Source: Sorangium aterium
GTDB lineage: Bacteria > Myxococcota_A > Polyangia > Polyangiales > Polyangiaceae
Direction of reading: 5' to 3'
Length of the DNA: 64,000 nt
Assembly: GCF_028368935.1 (NCBI RefSeq)
Contig: NZ_JAQNDK010000001.1
Span: 868,001 to 932,000, forward strand
The notes beneath the pieces were generated by a model. That model saw nothing but the letters and a program-made list of their open reading frames with translations. It made no database searches and was not told the origin of the DNA. The translations under genes and the position numbers were made by a program. Shown piece after piece: positions 60,051 through 64,000 of the stretch; the stretch's first letter is position 1; the number at the start of each line of letters is the position of its first letter.

Positions 60051-61136
60051 ATGACGAACCAACCTACACTCGTTCGAGCCACATTGTTCGCAGCGCTGGC
60101 CGGCTCTTGCGCCCTCTCGGCTTGCGGAGGTAGCGTCGATGGCGGCGCGAGCTCGTCAGGCGACGACCCCAACCCCGGGACGGGCGGGGCCGCCGTCTCA
60201 GTCAGCAGCGGCAGCACCACGACCGGCGGCACAACGACCAGCGGCGGCACAACGACCGGCGACGGCGGCGCGTCCGCGGGTGGAGCGGGCGGTGAAGGAG
60301 GAACGAGCGGAAGCGGTGGTTCGCCAGGAACCGGTGGCTCGGGCGGATCGATGGGAGGCAAGGTGCCCCCGGAGCCGAGCACGGGTTGCGGCAAGGCCAA
60401 TCCGCAGACGGGCAGCGCGCAGAGCCCGCTCACCGTGTCGGGTCACCAGTACTACGTGAAGCTGCCGACCGGCTACGACGCCAGCAAGCCGTACCCGGTG
60501 ATGATCATGTTCAACCCGACGAACAACCCGATCAACTGGGCAGAGCAGAACGCGGGCTTCGAGGCGACCGGCCCCAAGGAGGCCTGGATCCGCGTCTACC
60601 CTCACCCGGCCAACCCCAGCTCGGGCTGGGGGGCCAACGATGTCGCATTCTTCCAGCCGCTCTACGATCAGATCACGGCCAACCTCTGCATCGACAAGGC
60701 CCGCGTGTTCGCGGCGGGCGAGAGCTCGGGCGGCGATTTCTCCAGCATCCTCGGCTGCGAGCACGCGGACAAGCTGCGCGCGGTGGGCCCGTGCGCCACC
60801 AAGAACGTATCCCAGTACCCGCTCAACGCCGATACCCGAAAGTGTACCGGGCAAGTCACGGCGGTCGTCATCCACGGAAAGCGCGACTCGGTGGTCGGGA
60901 CGGACAACGGCCCGAAGACGCGCGACTTCTATAACGATCTGAACCACTGCCAGGCGAGCACGACGCCGGTCGAGGGGTACACGGACGATCTCTCGAACTG
61001 CGTCATGGCTCAGGGCTGTGACGAGGACTATCCGGTCTATTGGTGTCAGCACGGAGACCCGAACTACAGCAACACCAACCACGGCTGGCCCGCGTTCGCG
61101 CCCAAGTTCCTCTGGAGCCTGTTCTCGACCTACTGA
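60051..61136 (+). CDS. CE1/PHB-depolymerase-like esterase, lipoprotein
   Basis: 361 aa from ATG 60051 (a GTG at 60021 is in frame but adds no signal features). Lipobox CALSAC. Thr/Gly/Ser linker about 30-110. Catalytic domain about 118-361: YVKLPTGYDASKPYPVMIMF, WIRVYPHPANPSSGWGANDV, LCIDKARVFAAGESSGGDFS with nucleophile Ser 225, VVIHGKRDSVVGTDNG (Asp region) and the His in NTNHGWPAFAPKFLW. The usual G-x-S-x-G is G-E-S-S-G. Paired cysteines suggest a secreted disulfide-bonded enzyme. Probably a feruloyl or acetyl esterase of the xylan locus; a polyester depolymerase role cannot be excluded. Confidence 0.85.
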   Translation: MTNQPTLVRATLFAALAGSCALSACGGSVDGGASSSGDDPNPGTGGAAVSVSSGSTTTGGTTTSGGTTTGDGGASAGGAGGEGGTSGSGGSPGTGGSGGSMGGKVPPEPSTGCGKANPQTGSAQSPLTVSGHQYYVKLPTGYDASKPYPVMIMFNPTNNPINWAEQNAGFEATGPKEAWIRVYPHPANPSSGWGANDVAFFQPLYDQITANLCIDKARVFAAGESSGGDFSSILGCEHADKLRAVGPCATKNVSQYPLNADTRKCTGQVTAVVIHGKRDSVVGTDNGPKTRDFYNDLNHCQASTTPVEGYTDDLSNCVMAQGCDEDYPVYWCQHGDPNYSNTNHGWPAFAPKFLWSLFSTY

Positions 61137-61258
61137 GGACATGATCGGCCCGGCGACGGCCGGCGCATGATGCCTGCATCAACCGGCCGGGGAGCGTGGC
61201 GGATGACCCGCGATCGCCCGTGCCACCGACGAGCAGCAGTTGGCGAGGTGGTTTCCGT

Positions 61259-62497
61259 ATGCGTAGATCTGGTTTCGGGCTGACCGTTCTTTTCACCGTG
61301 GGCGTGGCGACGGGGCTGACCGCTTGCTCGTCGGATGCGGATCCCGTCGACACCGGTGCTGGTGGTTCTTCCGGCACATCCACGAGCGGCGGCTCCACCA
61401 CCTCGGGCACCTCGGGCGCGACGTCGGGCGGAGGAGCCGTCGGGAGCGGAGGCGCGGGCACGGCCGCGAGCACGAGCGCGAGCAGCTCCAGTGGCGCGGG
61501 CGGCGACTCGGCCGGTGTCGGTGCCGCCGGTTCGACGGGCGCTGGCGACGGCGGCTCGACGGGCACCGGCGACGGCGGCTCGACGGGCACCGGCGACGGC
61601 GGCTCGACGGGCACCGGCGACGGCGGCTCGACGGGTGCTGGCGACGGCGGCTCGATGGACCCTGGCGGCGGCGGCTCGGTGGGCTGCGGCAAAGCCGTGA
61701 CGCGCCCCGACCCTCGCGCGCAGCAGACGCTGACGGTCGGTGGGGTGACGCGCTACTTCCTGATTCACGTCCCGGAGAACTACGACCCGAGCAAGCCGCT
61801 GCCGCTGGTCTTCGGTATCCATGGCCTGAACATGAACAACGTGTGGGCTGCGCACGACAACAGCGGATTTCAGCTCATCCAGGAGACCAACAACCAGGCG
61901 CTGCTCATCTACCCGCAGGGCTTGCCGGCGGACGGGCAATCCAGGCCTCCGAGCACCCAGTCGCAGTGGGGTACTGCAGACTCCAACTGGGGCGGTCCGC
62001 CGCCCAGCGCCAACAGGGCGCGCCTGGACGCCGACCTGGCGTTCTTCGACGCCATGCTCGAGCATGCCAAGGCGAGCTACTGCGTGGACACGAAGCGCGT
62101 CTTCGCGGTCGGGTTCAGCCAAGGTGGCTTCATGACGAACACGCTCGGCTGTGAGCGGTCGTCCGTGTTCCGCGGTCTCGCCCCGGTCGCCGGATGGGGT
62201 CCCAATGCATCGCAGCCCACGTGCAGCGACGCCAGCGCCGCGCACGCGCTGATTCAAACGCAAGGCGACACCGACACGACCGTGTCCCCCCAGCTGGGGC
62301 AGTCGACCCGCGACTTCTGGCGGGGCCGGAACGGCTGCCAGGCGACCACGATGCGGTCGAGCTTCGGCGACTCGTGCGTCGAGTATCAGGGCTGCAAGGA
62401 GGGCCAGCCGCTCGTGTACTGCACGCACCCCGGCGGTCACTCCGTACCGTCCGGCGCGGGCGGGCGAGCCTGGCGCTTCTTCCAGTCGCTCAAGTGA
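61259..62497 (+). CDS. CE1/PHB-depolymerase-like esterase, lipoprotein with DGGSTGTG repeats
   Basis: 412 aa from ATG 61259, which begins the signal peptide (GLTVLFTVGVATGLTAC lipobox). The linker (about 25-140) holds four to five DGGSTGTG repeats, mirrored by 24-bp tandem DNA repeats (about 61545-61665). Catalytic domain: RYFLIHVPENYDPSKPLPLV, FGIHGLNMNN, LLIYPQGLPADGQ, YCVDTKRVFAVGFSQGGFMT (nucleophile Ser 287), LIQTQGDTDTTVSP (Asp) and THPGGHSVP (His). It is a paralogue of the esterase just upstream (122-base gap), probably part of the same transcript. Substrate most likely acylated xylan. Confidence 0.86.
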   Translation: MRRSGFGLTVLFTVGVATGLTACSSDADPVDTGAGGSSGTSTSGGSTTSGTSGATSGGGAVGSGGAGTAASTSASSSSGAGGDSAGVGAAGSTGAGDGGSTGTGDGGSTGTGDGGSTGTGDGGSTGAGDGGSMDPGGGGSVGCGKAVTRPDPRAQQTLTVGGVTRYFLIHVPENYDPSKPLPLVFGIHGLNMNNVWAAHDNSGFQLIQETNNQALLIYPQGLPADGQSRPPSTQSQWGTADSNWGGPPPSANRARLDADLAFFDAMLEHAKASYCVDTKRVFAVGFSQGGFMTNTLGCERSSVFRGLAPVAGWGPNASQPTCSDASAAHALIQTQGDTDTTVSPQLGQSTRDFWRGRNGCQATTMRSSFGDSCVEYQGCKEGQPLVYCTHPGGHSVPSGAGGRAWRFFQSLK

Positions 62498-62672
62498 ACC
62501 TCGCACGCCGTGTGGGGTCAACGCGGCCTCCCGCAGGCTGTGGAGCGAACGCGGTCCCCTCGAGGCATGGATTCCTCGACGTTCTGATGGACACGACAGT
62601 TCCTGGATGATGGTTGCATTGTAACTACTCTGAATAACTGCTTTGTCACCCGAGCTTGATCAGGAGGCAATG

Positions 62673-64000
62673 ATGACCCCACCGTCTTTTTCGATGACCG
62701 GCTTGCCGCGCAGCAGGAGGGCGCTCGGCGCGGGGCTCTGCGTCACGGCGCTCCTGCTCGCGGGATGCACGGGCTCCCTGGGCGATTCGGACGGCGGCGG
62801 CGGCCCCGCGCCGGACGGCAGCGACCCACCCACCGGCGGGGTGGCGCGCGGCATCGACATGCCAGGGGCGCCGCAGTTCCACCGGTTCGTGCGTCTCACG
62901 AACTCGCAGTGGGCGCGCAGCGTGCAGGTGGTTCTGAATCTCGCCGATCCTTCGTCGCTGTCCGACGGGTTCGAGAAGCCTGTCTCGGGCATCACGGACT
63001 TCACGAACAACGAGCACCTGCTGAGCGTGAACCAGCGCTCGTGGAGCGACTACCAATCGGCGGCGGAGGCGCTCGCCGAGGAGGTGACGGATTCGGATGC
63101 GGCGCTCGCCAGGGTCTACCCGGATAAGGACGAGACCGGCTTCATCGAAACCGTGGGGCGCCGTGCGTATCGCCGTCCGCTGACGGACGACGAGATCGCC
63201 AGGTACTCCGAGCTTTTCGAGACCGGCGCGGCGATGTCCGGCACGAAGAGCACGTTCGCCAAGGGCGCGCAGCTCGTGATCCGGACGATGCTCCAGTCGC
63301 CGCACTTCCTCTACCGCACGGAGCTCGGCGAAGATCGCAAGCCGCTCGATGGTTACGAGATCGCGGCGAAGCTCTCGCTGTGGCTGCGCGACGCCGCGCC
63401 CAGCGACGAGCTGCTCGACGAGGCGCCCACGCTCACGACGCCGGAAGCGATCGCCGCGGTCGCCAAGACCATGCTGGAGGAGCCCACCGCGGTCAAGGGC
63501 ATGCGGTACTTCCACAGCGAGCTGCTCCACTTCGATCGCTACGCCACGATCAGCAAGCTCGGCGTGCCGAGCTACAACGAATCGTTGAACGCGGAGTACG
63601 AGGAGAGCGCGTACCTGTTCTTCGACAAGATCTTCACCGAGGGTCTCGGAGTCAAGGAGATCCTCACGTCCACCAAGGGCTTCGTGGGGCCGGGGATGGC
63701 GAGCCTCTACGGCCTGGCGCCGAGCGGGAGCCGCATGGTGGAGCAAGACCTCGGTCCCGATCGCGTCGGCTTCTTCTCGCAGCTCCCCTACCTGACGCTG
63801 AACGCCCTGAACGATGAGTCGGACTCGATCCACCGCGGCGTCAGCATCAACCTCGACATGCTGTGCGCGCCGCTCGGCGCGCCGGCCCCCAACATTCCGC
63901 CGGTCCCGCCGCTCGAGCCCGGGCAGACGAACCGTCAACGCATCACGCGGCTCACCTCCGGCTGCGGCGGCACGTGCCACAACCAGCTCATCAACCCCGT
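62673..64000 (+). CDS. DUF1592-family protein, 3' end cut by window, with CX3CH motif
   Basis: Open to the window end (442 codons visible). Of tandem ATGs at 62670 and 62673 the second has the better spacing from AGGAGG (62662-62667) and matches the start of the chimera at 57496 (both begin MT-PSFSMT and share TALLLAGCTGSLG). Family order: LTNSQWARSVQVVLNL, VGRRAYRRPLTDDEIARYSE, LQSPHFLYRTELGE, YEIAAKLSLWLRDAAPSDEL, GFFSQLPYLTLNALNDESDS, RGVSINLDMLCAPLGAPAPN. The haem-type motif reads CGGTCHN, with three rather than two residues between the cysteines. A DUF1552 gene may follow outside the window. Confidence 0.9.
   Translation, partial: MTPPSFSMTGLPRSRRALGAGLCVTALLLAGCTGSLGDSDGGGGPAPDGSDPPTGGVARGIDMPGAPQFHRFVRLTNSQWARSVQVVLNLADPSSLSDGFEKPVSGITDFTNNEHLLSVNQRSWSDYQSAAEALAEEVTDSDAALARVYPDKDETGFIETVGRRAYRRPLTDDEIARYSELFETGAAMSGTKSTFAKGAQLVIRTMLQSPHFLYRTELGEDRKPLDGYEIAAKLSLWLRDAAPSDELLDEAPTLTTPEAIAAVAKTMLEEPTAVKGMRYFHSELLHFDRYATISKLGVPSYNESLNAEYEESAYLFFDKIFTEGLGVKEILTSTKGFVGPGMASLYGLAPSGSRMVEQDLGPDRVGFFSQLPYLTLNALNDESDSIHRGVSINLDMLCAPLGAPAPNIPPVPPLEPGQTNRQRITRLTSGCGGTCHNQLINP

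Overview
The window is very GC-rich, and its proteins point to a myxobacterium of the Polyangiales (Sorangium/Polyangium type). The reasons are several eukaryotic-type Ser/Thr kinases, an FHA plus sigma54 activator, many Gly/Ser-linker lipoproteins, MYXO-CTERM tails on secreted enzymes, DUF1592/DUF1552 gene pairs, and a block of xylan- and mixed-glucan-degrading enzymes. No tRNA, rRNA, CRISPR array or intact insertion sequence was seen.

Layout. 1-7.7 kb: end of a beta-carbonic anhydrase, a perfect 30-bp inverted repeat, an SNF2-family helicase with a SWIM finger, a DoxX protein divergent from a MocR regulator, and a Ser/Thr kinase. 7.8-11.3 kb: a tightly overlapping five-gene minus-strand operon encoding a TPR protein, a pseudo-receiver/PATAN (DUF4388) protein, a ParA/MinD ATPase and two Roadblock/LC7-like proteins. 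11.9-20.5 kb: mostly poorly characterised accessory genes (haem-oxygenase-like protein, RCC1 lipoprotein, Uma2 nuclease, a protein with a histone-H1-like tail, a DUF3396-like protein), with a deletion-scarred copy of part of the 6.5-kb kinase gene. 20.5-28.4 kb: MarR regulator divergent from an FAD monooxygenase, Cys-rich lipoprotein, SGNH hydrolase, an alpha/beta-hydrolase fused to a c-type haem motif, and a frameshifted lipoprotein with a second fragment 3 kb away. 28.8-39 kb: two divergent kinases separated by 29 bp (one a 1412-aa kinase/cyclase-like/ATPase/TPR protein), a lipoprotein, and an FHA-sigma54 activator.

39.7-64 kb is a hemicellulose-degradation locus. It has two GH10 xylanases, a GH62 arabinofuranosidase sharing an almost identical ricin-type module with the first xylanase, a GH43-CBM6 enzyme, a circularly permuted GH16 lichenase resembling that of Fibrobacter, three CE1/PHB-depolymerase-like esterases plus a decayed fourth, a Gfo/Idh/MocA oxidoreductase, and DUF1592/DUF1552 proteins. 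One of the last is an in-frame chimera of the two families. A palindrome of the form TGTGA-N4-TCACA occurs five times in the intergenic spaces of this locus and was not noticed by eye in the first 39 kb, so it is a candidate operator for a shared regulon. Xylanase, arabinofuranosidase, xylosidase-type enzyme and esterases would together strip and cleave substituted xylan at the cell surface. GH10/GH62 enzymes and esterases look lipid-anchored, whereas GH16 and GH43 carry MYXO-CTERM tails.
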